A stretch of 64,000 nt of DNA from Flexivirga aerilata (lineage in GTDB: Bacteria; Actinomycetota; Actinomycetes; Actinomycetales; Dermatophilaceae), in the NCBI RefSeq assembly GCF_013002715.1, contig NZ_JABENB010000003.1:558001-622000 (forward strand), read 5' to 3'. How positions within the stretch are numbered: the stretch's first letter is position 1; the number at the start of each line of letters is the position of its first letter. Positions 52,735 through 63,768 of this stretch are shown here, in pieces. Both the position numbers and the translations under genes were made by a program. The notes below the pieces were generated by a model. The model did no database searches and was not told the DNA's origin. It was given only the letters and a program-made list of their open reading frames with translations.

Positions 52735-54113
52735 GTTCCACTCACCCGACCACGAAGACCGTCCCGCCCTCCACCTTGCGACGTGCCGTCGCCGCCTCCG
52801 CCCTCGGCAATGCCGTCGAATGGTTCGACTACGGCATCTACGCCTACGGAGTCACGCACATCAGCAAGGCGTTGTTCCCCTCGGGGTCCGACGACGCAGT
52901 GGCGTTCACCCTGCTGGGGTTCGCGCTGTCCTTCCTGATCCGCCCCATCGGCGGCTTCTTCTGGGGTCCGCTCGGCGACAAGATCGGGCGCAAGCGGGTG
53001 CTGGCCATGACGATCCTGCTGATGGCGGGATCGACGGTGCTGGTGGGCGTGATCCCGTCATACGAAACAATCGGGATCTGGGCCCCCGTGCTGCTCTACA
53101 CGCTGCGCATGCTGAAGGGCTTCTCGACCGGCGGTGAGTATGGCGGTGCGGCGACCTTCATGGCGGAGTATGCGCCGGACAAGCGCCGCGGCTTCTGGGG
53201 CAGCTTCCTGGAGTTCGGCACGCTCGGCGGCTTCAGCGCCGGCGCGCTGATCATGCTGCTGCTGATCAACGTGCTCGACACCTCGCAGATGGACAGCTGG
53301 GGCTGGCGCATCCCGTTCCTGATCGCCGGGCCGCTCGGCCTGATCGGCAGCTACCTGCGCTCGAAGATGCAGGACACCCCGATCTACCGCGAGTTGGAGG
53401 AGAAGGACGAGGTCGAGGACAACCCGGCCCGCACGCTGCGCGACCTGGTCGCCAAGTATTCGCCGCAGATCTTCCAGCTGACCGGTCTGGTGCTGGCCCT
53501 CAACGTCGCCAACTACACGCTGATCAGCTACATGCCGACCTATCTGCAGGACGCGGTCGGACTGTCCGACAACGGCGCGCTGATCGTGCCGATCATCGGT
53601 CAGCTGCTGATGATGGCGGTGCTGCCGTTCCTCGGCGCGCTGTCCGACCGGGTGGGCCGCAAGCCGATGTGGGCGACGTCGCTGATCGGTCTCGGGATCA
53701 TGTCGGTGCCGATGTTTGCGCTGATGGGCACCGGCACCGGCGGGGCGGTCGTCGGGTTCGCGGTGCTCGCGCTGCTCTACGCGCCGCAGCTGTCGACGAT
53801 CTCGGCCACCTTCCCGGCGTTCTTCCCCACGCACGTGCGTTATGCGGGGCTCGCGCTCAGCTACAACGTGTCGACGTCACTCTTCGGTGGCACCGCTCCC
53901 CTGGTGAACGACCGGCTGATCAGCTGGACCGGCGACAACCTCTGGCCCGCCTACTACATGGTGATCGCCTGCGTCATCGGTCTGGCCGCACTGTGGTTTG
54001 TGATCGAGACGAAGGGAGTCTCGTTGCGCGGCACCGAGATCCCCGGCACGCCCGAGGCCGAGGAGGAAGCCGCTGCCGACGCGGCCGGCGCCTCCAGCTC
54101 GCGCATCCCGTAA
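52731..54113 (+). CDS. MHS-family MFS transporter (ProP-like)
   Basis: The 460-residue protein has 12 predicted helices and MHS signatures: ALGNAVEWFDYGIYAYG in helix 1, GPLGDKIGRKRVL in the 2-3 loop, LRMLKGFSTGGEYGGAATFMAEYAP, and LGALSDRVGRKPMWA in the second half. This group imports proline, betaine, citrate or related organic acids with H+; FAPxFPTHVRYAGLALSYNV-type sequence is ProP-like. The C-terminal tail is Ala/Glu-rich. The last codons and the TAA stop belong to the first unit of a palindromic repeat array. The start is a GTG. Confidence 0.9.
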   Translation: MSSTHPTTKTVPPSTLRRAVAASALGNAVEWFDYGIYAYGVTHISKALFPSGSDDAVAFTLLGFALSFLIRPIGGFFWGPLGDKIGRKRVLAMTILLMAGSTVLVGVIPSYETIGIWAPVLLYTLRMLKGFSTGGEYGGAATFMAEYAPDKRRGFWGSFLEFGTLGGFSAGALIMLLLINVLDTSQMDSWGWRIPFLIAGPLGLIGSYLRSKMQDTPIYRELEEKDEVEDNPARTLRDLVAKYSPQIFQLTGLVLALNVANYTLISYMPTYLQDAVGLSDNGALIVPIIGQLLMMAVLPFLGALSDRVGRKPMWATSLIGLGIMSVPMFALMGTGTGGAVVGFAVLALLYAPQLSTISATFPAFFPTHVRYAGLALSYNVSTSLFGGTAPLVNDRLISWTGDNLWPAYYMVIACVIGLAALWFVIETKGVSLRGTEIPGTPEAEEEAAADAAGASSSRIP

Positions 54114-54846
54114 GAGGTGGTGACACCCACGTCACGCTCGCTTACGAGATGAGCGCCTCCCGCATCTCGTTAAGCGATGGTGACCCCAGCGTCACGGTTG
54201 CTTACGAGACGAGGCCGCAAGCACGCTGACCACCTCACTCCCCGCATCTCGTAAGTAGAAGTGTCGCCAGCGTCACGGTTGCTTACGAGACGAGGCCGCC
54301 CGCGCGACCAGCGCCCCACTTCGCGCGTCCCGTAAGCGATGGTGATCCCAGCGTCACAGTTCCTTACGAGACGAGCGCCTCCCCGCATCCGTAAGCGATC
54401 GTGACCCCAGCATCACGGTTCCTTACGAGACGAGCGCCTCCCCGCATCCCGTAAGCGATGGTGACCCCAGCATCACGGTTCCTTACGACGAGACGAAGCC
54501 GCCCGCGCGACCAGCGCCCCACTCCCCGCTTCTCGTAAGCGATGGTGACCCCCGCATCACGGCTGCTTACGAGACGAGGCCGCCCGTGCGACCAGCGCCC
54601 CACTCCCCGCATCCCGTAAGCGATGGTGACCCCCGCATCACGGCTGCTTACGAGACGAGACCGCCCGCGCGACCAGTGCCCGCGCCCGCATCTCGTAAGC
54701 GATGGTGACCCCAGCGTCACAGTTCCTTACGAGACGAGACCACCCGCGCGACCAGCGCCCCACTTCCCGCATCTCGTAAGCGGAAGTGACGCCAGCGTCA
54801 CGCTCTCTTACGAGATGAGCGCCTGGCGGCCCCTCACGAGATGAGC
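54102..54846. repeat. Array of ten double-palindrome repeats
   Basis: Ten units begin near 54102, 54161, 54243, 54324, 54384, 54443, 54527, 54608, 54687 and 54768; a half unit ends at 54846. Typical unit: CGCATCTCGTAAGCGATG, GTGAC-CCCAGC-GTCAC, then GGTTGCTTACGAGACGAG. Outer arms (CTCGTAAGC/GCTTACGAG) and inner arms (GTGAC/GTCAC) are both complementary. Spacing alternates between about 60 and 80 bp; longer steps contain GCGCGACCAGCGCCCCACT. The array fills the 735-bp gap between two convergent genes; no other feature is seen there. Confidence 0.95.
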
Positions 54847-54848
54847 AG

Positions 54849-56489
54849 TCACGCCGTACTGGCGCGTGGCGCGGGTTGGTCGCCGGGGCGGGTGAGGTAG
54901 GTGTACCCGCCGGGGCTGATCCAGGTGCAGCTGCCGTCGTGGGTCATCGTGACCTGCCAGCCGCCTTCGTGCTTGGCGCGGTGGTGGTGCCGGCAGAGGC
55001 ACTGCAGGTTGAAGGCAGCTGTCGGGCCGTCGGGATAACGGACAACGTGGTCGATGTCGGTCATCGTGGCCGGCCGGGTGCAACCGGGGAAACGGCAGTG
55101 CTGGTCGCGGGTGCGGATGTGCCGGGCGAGCCTAGCGCCGGGCGTGTAGGAGTGGCAGGCGGTTTCGGCAACGACACCGGTCGCGGAGTCGACCAGTGCA
55201 CGGCTTGCCGTGGTGCCGAGCAAACCAGCGAGAGCGCGGACTGCGTCGGCGGGAACGGTGCCGATGCCGGGGACGAGCACGTCACCGATCGAGCACTGCG
55301 GTGTGCGGTCAGGCGGCTCGCCCGGTGGACCGAGATACAAACCCGGTGTCGCGAGGAGGCGTTCGACCTCTTCCTCGAGCAGCGCCTCGGGTGTGTGGTG
55401 GACGTAGTCGAGCCAGTCGTCGAGGTCCGCCGGGTCCGGGATCGCCGCGGCATCGGTGGTGGCGACGCCGCCGATGGTCATGAGTTGTCGATGACGCGCG
55501 TCGATGTCGGCGACCTGGTCCAGGTAGTCCTCGGCAGTGATTGGGGACTCGGCGCCGACCTGCACGTGCACCTGACCCGCCGATTGCGCCGGCTCCTTGG
55601 AGTCGTCGCCCGCTGCGGCACCGGGCGCAACTGTGCCGGACGGGGCGGATGGGGTGTGGAACGGGACGTGCAGCACCAACTCGGTCCTCACCTGCACGTC
55701 GGAAAGCAACAGGTCGGTCAGGGCGTCGAGCCGGTGCTCGCCGATGGTCTTGCCGGTGGTCGTCGATTCGTTGAGCAGGCGGGCGTGGGTGTTGATGGCT
55801 GCCATCACCTTTGCCGCATCCAACGCCGGCATGACGGCGGTGAGGCTGGACATGCCCGGCTCCCAGTGCGGTTCGCAGGTGACGTTGGTGCACTCACGGC
55901 GACGATCCACCGCGGCCCGGTCGGCCTCCACCGGTGCGTGCTTGGCCCGGAGCCGTCGCGCCCTCCGGGTGAGTTTGGTGGAGGTCCACGCTTCGGGGTC
56001 CTCATCGAGCAGCTGATCCTCGATGACGCTGGCGACGGCCGGTCCATCTGCGAGCACGCCGGCAACGGCGGCGACCTTGCGGCCGTCCATGACGCCGGCT
56101 CCGGCACGATCCAACAGGCGCGGTGCGTGCCGGACGGCGTCGCCGGCTTCGACGAGCCGATTACCGGCTTGCCGATCGGACCAGCCCAGCCGGGCACCGA
56201 CTTCCAACGGGGTCCAGCTGTCCGGGCAGTCCGGATGCTTGCGCAACTCGTTGGCTGCCAGCCGATCCAGGCACACGGTCTGCGTCGCCCAGGCGGAGTT
56301 TTGCACCTGCTGCGTCGCGCGCACCCGGTCGAGCAACTCGACGTCCGACGGGCCGGCGGCGTCTGCTCCTGCGTCATCCCTCACCGTGTCGAACGCGGCC
56401 CGCAGCAACACCTGCGCAGCCTCCAAGAGCTCGCCGGTGGAGGCACCGGAGATCACCTCTGGGGTGAGTGCTCGGTGCAGGTCCGCCAT
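54849..56489 (-). CDS. DUF222 (13E12-type) HNH endonuclease-domain protein
   Basis: The 546-residue protein has the helical DUF222 region (LLRAAFDTVRDD; WATQTVCLDRLAANELRKHPDC; RLGWSDRQAGNRLVEAGDAV) and a C-terminal HNH domain: CRFPGCTRPATMTDIDHVV, then NLQCLCRHHHRAKHEGGW, with the His/Asn/His and zinc Cys pairs. Such proteins resemble the mycobacterial 13E12 repeat family; activity is mostly untested. ATG at 56489 is chosen because TATGAT lies seven bases upstream. Palindromic repeats flank the gene on both sides. Confidence 0.88.
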   Translation of the reverse strand: MADLHRALTPEVISGASTGELLEAAQVLLRAAFDTVRDDAGADAAGPSDVELLDRVRATQQVQNSAWATQTVCLDRLAANELRKHPDCPDSWTPLEVGARLGWSDRQAGNRLVEAGDAVRHAPRLLDRAGAGVMDGRKVAAVAGVLADGPAVASVIEDQLLDEDPEAWTSTKLTRRARRLRAKHAPVEADRAAVDRRRECTNVTCEPHWEPGMSSLTAVMPALDAAKVMAAINTHARLLNESTTTGKTIGEHRLDALTDLLLSDVQVRTELVLHVPFHTPSAPSGTVAPGAAAGDDSKEPAQSAGQVHVQVGAESPITAEDYLDQVADIDARHRQLMTIGGVATTDAAAIPDPADLDDWLDYVHHTPEALLEEEVERLLATPGLYLGPPGEPPDRTPQCSIGDVLVPGIGTVPADAVRALAGLLGTTASRALVDSATGVVAETACHSYTPGARLARHIRTRDQHCRFPGCTRPATMTDIDHVVRYPDGPTAAFNLQCLCRHHHRAKHEGGWQVTMTHDGSCTWISPGGYTYLTRPGDQPAPRASTA

Positions 56490-56496
56490 ACCCCAC

Positions 56497-56502
56497 ATCA
56501 TA
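56497..56502 (-). promoter_or_regulatory. -10 box of predicted leaderless promoter for the HNH gene
   Basis: TATGAT, then GTGGGGT, then the ATG at 56489 on the minus strand. Confidence 0.5.
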
Positions 56503-56606
56503 CACCTGTTCGAACGCCGTAGAAAGTGATTCGCTGAGTCGATTGCGAGCATTTGCAGTCTGATTCACCCCTCACGTGGCTCCCCTGCTCGCTGCCACCT
56601 CCCCAA

Positions 56607-56651
56607 CTCGTGAGCGATAGTGACCCCAGCGCCACGGGTGCTGACGAGATG
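56607..56651. repeat. Single copy of the double-palindrome repeat
   Basis: CTCGTGAGCGATAGTGACCC through GCTGACGAGATG: the outer arms are complementary except for one changed pair, and the inner GTGAC is paired with CCAC. It lies 118 bp upstream of the HNH start and 27 bp upstream of the broken GNAT gene. Confidence 0.75.
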
Positions 56652-56677
56652 CGCCTGCAGCCCAGCAGACTGTGCAC

Positions 56678-57179
56678 ATGCATCTCGAGCCCCGCCCAGC
56701 AACCGCCGCTGACGCCCCGGCCATCCACGAGCTGCGCCGGACGCTCGCGATCGGACTGCTCGATCGCGGCATCGATCAGTGGCGCCCCGGACGATGTCCC
56801 GCTGGAAACCATCCGAGCGCAGGTCGCCGCCGGAGAATGGTTCGTCGTCGCCGGCACGGGCACGATCATCGGGACCGTGCGCTACCTGCATCGCGACGAC
56901 GACGTCTGGCCCGGCGACGAGACCCCGGCGGCATACGTGCACGGGCTCATGCAACGTGACGCACCCGGGCTCGGCGCACACCTGCTCCGCTGGGCCGCAC
57001 GACGCGCCGCCGACGAGGGCCACTCCCGGCTCCGGCTCGACTGTGTCGACACGAACCACGCTCTGCGCAATTACTATGCAGCGCAAGGATTTCGGGAGGT
57101 CGGACGCCGCGCCTTCGAGGACCGGCAGTGGCACCCGGTGGCGCTCTTCGAGAAGCCAGTCGCTCAGGCTACGACGTAG
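56678..57179 (+). pseudogene. GNAT acetyltransferase gene with frameshift
   Basis: From the ATG at 56678 the frame reads MHLEPRPATAADAPAIHELR and on to GIDQWRP, a GNAT N-terminus. GNAT homology then continues in the next frame from about 56790 (DDVPLETIRAQVAAGEWFVV ... GLGAHLLRWAARRAADEG ... NYYAAQGFREVGR), with the acetyl-CoA-binding loop. Removing one C from the CCCC run at 56785-56788 restores QWRPDDVPLETI. It is either a recent +1 frameshift or a sequencing error. The 3' end overlaps the TOPRIM gene by 16 bp. Confidence 0.8.
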
Positions 57180-57769
57180 TCGAGCAGGTCGGCGATCGGT
57201 GGTGGCACCCGATCGAGCGGTATGGCGCCGGCGGCCTCGCCCGCGAAGAGTTCCTTGCGGCCGGAGGTCGTCCCCACGAAGCGGTGCAGCTGGTCGACGA
57301 TGGGCTGGGACTGCCAGGCCGGCTGCCGGCAGAAGGTGGCGAAGCGCTCGCCGAGCCCGAGGCGGTCGAGCAACGACATACACCCCGGGACGCCGAGCCC
57401 GCGGATGAGTTCGTCCTCCAGGTCGCGATCGCACACGAAGAAGCCGCGCGCCGCGAGATCGCCCATCACCTGCACGTCGGGGTGGAAGCGCCGCAGCGCA
57501 CGCACCACCACGTCGACCTCGCCTCGGTCGCAGAGCCCCGCGGCGCGGGTGACCTCCGGCCGGATGCTGAGCCGCTCGAGGCGGCCACCGATGTTGGTCA
57601 CACCGCCGAGGTCGACCAGCTCCACCCCGTCCAGCTCGCCCGCGGCACGCCTGCGAGCGAATGACGCGACGGCGACGACGTCACTGCGCCCCTCGAGCAG
57701 GACGACGGTCGGTGGCGGTGGCACCCGCTCATCCTGCGCCGAACGACGTGGGGGCGCCACCGAATTCAC
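57164..57769 (-). CDS. Solitary TOPRIM-domain protein (OLD-nuclease type)
   Basis: The 201-residue protein resembles the TOPRIM domain of OLD-family nucleases: VVLLEGRSDVVAVASF (catalytic Glu) near residues 21-36, AAGLCDRGEVD, and GFFVCDRDLEDELIRGLG carrying the acidic D-x-D-like set. No ATPase domain is attached and no ATPase gene is adjacent. Its start (GTG at 57769, uncertain; GTGs at about 57757 and 57724 are possible) is 15 bp after pyrF, so it may be read as the tail of the pyr operon. Confidence 0.78.
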   Translation of the reverse strand: MNSVAPPRRSAQDERVPPPPTVVLLEGRSDVVAVASFARRRAAGELDGVELVDLGGVTNIGGRLERLSIRPEVTRAAGLCDRGEVDVVVRALRRFHPDVQVMGDLAARGFFVCDRDLEDELIRGLGVPGCMSLLDRLGLGERFATFCRQPAWQSQPIVDQLHRFVGTTSGRKELFAGEAAGAIPLDRVPPPIADLLDYVVA

Positions 57770-57784
57770 TCGGTCAGCTGGCGT

Positions 57785-58657
57785 TCAGTCTGTCAGCTCC
57801 CGCGCCTCGTCCTGCACGCGCCGCAGCGCGTCACGCAGCGAGTCCACGTCCGGACCCGCCGCGAGCACCGCCCGCGATGTCGTCGGGAGCACCAGCCGGC
57901 TCGCCGCCCCGAAGCCGGCGGCGATGTCGCCGATTGTGGCGCCCTGAGCGCCGAAACCGGGCGCCAGCAACGGTGCCCGCGAGTCGAGCAGCCGCTCGGT
58001 CAGCCCGAGGGCGGCGATGTCCTTGCCCACGGTCGCGCCGACCACCATCCCGACATCGCCGAACTCACCGGCCGCGGCGAGAGCGTTGTGTTCGCCGACC
58101 GCGTCGATCACGGCTCCGGCGACGGTCTCGCCCTCCCAGGTCGCGTGCTGGACGGACGCGCCCTCCGGGTTCGACGTCAGCGCGAGCACGAAGACACCCC
58201 GTCCCGTGCGGGCCGCGATGTCCAAAGCCGGTGTGAGAGAACCGAATCCGAGGTAGGGGCTCACCGTGACGGCATCGGCACGCAGCGGCGAGTCGTCGCC
58301 GAGATATGCCTCGGCATACGCCTGCATGGTGGAGCCGATGTCCCCGCGCTTGATGTCGAGGAGGCTGAGCGTGCCGGTCTCGCGCAGACCGCAGAGCGTG
58401 TCCTCGAGCACCTCCACACCAGCGGCGCCGAAGCGCTCGAAGAACGCTGACTGCGGCTTCACCATCGCGACCGCGCCACCGAACGCATCGACCGCGGTCT
58501 CGGCGAACCGGCGCAGCCCGCGCACCGACACCGGCAGCTCCCACTGCTCCAGCAGCGACGGATGCGGATCGATGCCCACACAGATCGGCCCGTGCTCGCC
58601 GATCGCCGCACCGAGCCGAATGCCGAAGGGTTCCAACGGTTTTGGTGTGTCAGTCAT
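57785..58657 (-). CDS. pyrF: Orotidine 5'-phosphate decarboxylase (type 2)
   Basis: The 290-residue enzyme makes UMP. It has the mycobacterial-type motif LLDIKRGDIGSTMQAYAEAY (catalytic Asp-Lys-Asp), CVGIDPHPSLLEQW near the N-terminus and LLAPGFGAQGAT near the C-terminus. Its ATG overlaps pyrD by eight bases. Confidence 0.96.
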   Translation of the reverse strand: MTDTPKPLEPFGIRLGAAIGEHGPICVGIDPHPSLLEQWELPVSVRGLRRFAETAVDAFGGAVAMVKPQSAFFERFGAAGVEVLEDTLCGLRETGTLSLLDIKRGDIGSTMQAYAEAYLGDDSPLRADAVTVSPYLGFGSLTPALDIAARTGRGVFVLALTSNPEGASVQHATWEGETVAGAVIDAVGEHNALAAAGEFGDVGMVVGATVGKDIAALGLTERLLDSRAPLLAPGFGAQGATIGDIAAGFGAASRLVLPTTSRAVLAAGPDVDSLRDALRRVQDEARELTD

Positions 58658-59621
58658 GATGTGCCCGCCCGATCAGATCTTTCACAGATGGTATGCCGAG
58701 CCGCTCGCACTCCGCGAGCAGGCCCGTGCTGACCCGCTCCGCGGCGGAGGGGTCGTGAAGGAGTGCGCTGCCCAGCTGGACCGCCGACGCACCGGCCGCC
58801 AGCGCCTGCACCGCGTCCCCCGCGTGAGCGATGCCGCCGACCGCCACGACGGCGACATTGGGCAGTCTCCCGGACAGCACCGCTGCCCGCAGGTCCCACA
58901 CCGCCCGCAGCGTGATCGGCAGGATGGCCGGCCCGGACAGGCCCGTCACGTCGGGCGTCAGGCGGGGCCGCAGCGTCGGCAGATCGATCGCAAGAGCCCG
59001 CAGCGGACTGGTCACCACCAGCCCGGTGGCGCCGGATTTCACACAGCCCCGGGCGATTTCGACCAGATCGTGCACGTCCGCGCTCAGCTTGGCGAAGAGC
59101 GGCAGGTCGCGCGGCAGCTGCTCCCGCACCCGCGCGATGACCTTGGTCGCCCCGAATGCGTCGTGCGCGAACGGCCGGCCGTCGTTCTTGCGGTCGCCGC
59201 ACGCGAGGTTGACCTCGACGCCCGCGACCCGTCGCATCAGGCTGCGGCGGCGCAACTGGTCGGCGGCCTCGGCATACGCGCCGGAGAGGTTGCCGGCCAG
59301 CGACACGATCACCGGTGGCACGCCCTCCGCGTCCCACGGCAGCCGCGTCGCCTCGAGTTGGCCGGTGCCGATGCTCGGCCGGTCGGTCGGCGACACCAGA
59401 CCACTCGGCACCTCGAGCAGCACACCGCGATGGTCCGACGACTGCGTGCGGGCGGTGAGCGACGGCGTGACGATCGCGGAGAGGTCACCGCCGCGCCCGA
59501 GGCGCAGCAACTCGTGCCCGAACCCGCAACATCCCGAGGCGCCGATGACCGGGGTGCGCAGCGCCAGCCCACCGGCGTTGACCGTCAGATCGACTGGTGC
59601 AGAGGCGGATTGGGCCGTCAC
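58650..59621 (-). CDS. pyrD: Dihydroorotate dehydrogenase-like protein (PyrD, divergent active site)
   Basis: The 323-residue TIM-barrel flavoprotein lies between pyrK and pyrF, as expected for the catalytic subunit of a class 1B dihydroorotate dehydrogenase. The C-terminal FMN phosphate site VAVGGIAHAGDAVQALAAGASAVQLGSAL and the Lys in PLFAKLSADV are present. The active-site loop reads VNLACGDRKNDGRP instead of the usual NLSCPN..., so the Cys is kept but Pro-Asn is lost. The usual Lys of the TKSxT segment appears as TPSLT. GTG at 59621 overlaps pyrK. Confidence 0.82.
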   Translation of the reverse strand: MTAQSASAPVDLTVNAGGLALRTPVIGASGCCGFGHELLRLGRGGDLSAIVTPSLTARTQSSDHRGVLLEVPSGLVSPTDRPSIGTGQLEATRLPWDAEGVPPVIVSLAGNLSGAYAEAADQLRRRSLMRRVAGVEVNLACGDRKNDGRPFAHDAFGATKVIARVREQLPRDLPLFAKLSADVHDLVEIARGCVKSGATGLVVTSPLRALAIDLPTLRPRLTPDVTGLSGPAILPITLRAVWDLRAAVLSGRLPNVAVVAVGGIAHAGDAVQALAAGASAVQLGSALLHDPSAAERVSTGLLAECERLGIPSVKDLIGRAHHD

Positions 59622-60454
59622 CGCGCGCCTTCCCACAGCTCCGACACATAGCGATCCCACTGCACCAGATCACCGCGTATGACGGCACCTTCGGTGCAGC
59701 AGCGAATCGTGCGACCGATGCCGTCCGATCCGGTCACCGGCACCTCGCAACTGCCGCACAGCCCGGTGCCGCACGGCATCGCCTCGTCGAGCAGCGCCTG
59801 CACGGTGACCCCGAACGGCCGGGCCACCTCGACGACCGCGGACAGCTCGGCGGCGCGAGCCGCGGCATACACCACGGAGATCTCGGTCGCCCGCAGCGTG
59901 CGCTGCAGCTCGTCGCGCAGCACGGGCAGCAGACCGCTCGGGCCGGGAGTCACCACCGACACCGTCCCGATCACCCGCCGTGCCTCGATGACCCCGACCA
60001 GGTGGCGGTCGGTCTCGCCCGCGAGCATCAGCTCCACCCGGCAGCCGCGATCGCGCAGCGCGGTCGACAGCCAGCCGAGCGGCGCGGCGGACGCGCCCAC
60101 CCCGAGCACCATCGCGTCGACGCCGTGTGCCGGCAGCGGAAAGGCCCGGCCGAGCGGCCCGATCACGTCCACCTCGTCGTGCACCCGCAGACCCGCGAGC
60201 CAGCGCATCCCGGCATCCCGCGCGGGATCGACCACCACCTCGATGGTGCCGCCGTAGGTGCCGCTCGGGGTGATCGCCGCGAGCGGCAGCGTGCGTCGCC
60301 CGACCAACGCCGACGTGCGGCCGCCGACGGCGAACGAGGCGAGCTGCCCGGGCCGGGCCCGGTCTGCCAGCTCCGGCACCACGATCGTGTGATGCTGGAA
60401 GGCGCCCATCCGCCGGCTCGCGATCAGCTCACCGCGCGCCTCGACCACCGTCAT
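59618..60454 (-). CDS. pyrK: Dihydroorotate dehydrogenase electron transfer subunit
   Basis: The 278-residue protein has a ferredoxin-reductase-like FAD/NAD module (RARPGQLASFAVGG; VIGPLGRAFPLP; VLGVGASAAPLGWLSTAL) and a C-terminal [2Fe-2S] site MPCGTGLCGSCEVPV ... IRCCTEG. It passes electrons from PyrD to NAD. The start at 60454 is seven bases after the carB stop; the end overlaps pyrD by four bases. Confidence 0.93.
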   Translation of the reverse strand: MTVVEARGELIASRRMGAFQHHTIVVPELADRARPGQLASFAVGGRTSALVGRRTLPLAAITPSGTYGGTIEVVVDPARDAGMRWLAGLRVHDEVDVIGPLGRAFPLPAHGVDAMVLGVGASAAPLGWLSTALRDRGCRVELMLAGETDRHLVGVIEARRVIGTVSVVTPGPSGLLPVLRDELQRTLRATEISVVYAAARAAELSAVVEVARPFGVTVQALLDEAMPCGTGLCGSCEVPVTGSDGIGRTIRCCTEGAVIRGDLVQWDRYVSELWEGAR

Positions 60455-60461
60455 CGCCGGC

Positions 60462-63767
<3,306 letters not shown>

Positions 63768-63768
63768 G

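Noticed and set aside
54102-54846. CRISPR array.
   Set aside because: The repeats are palindromic, vary between units, have irregular spacing and share even the intervening sequence. There are no unique spacers and no cas genes.
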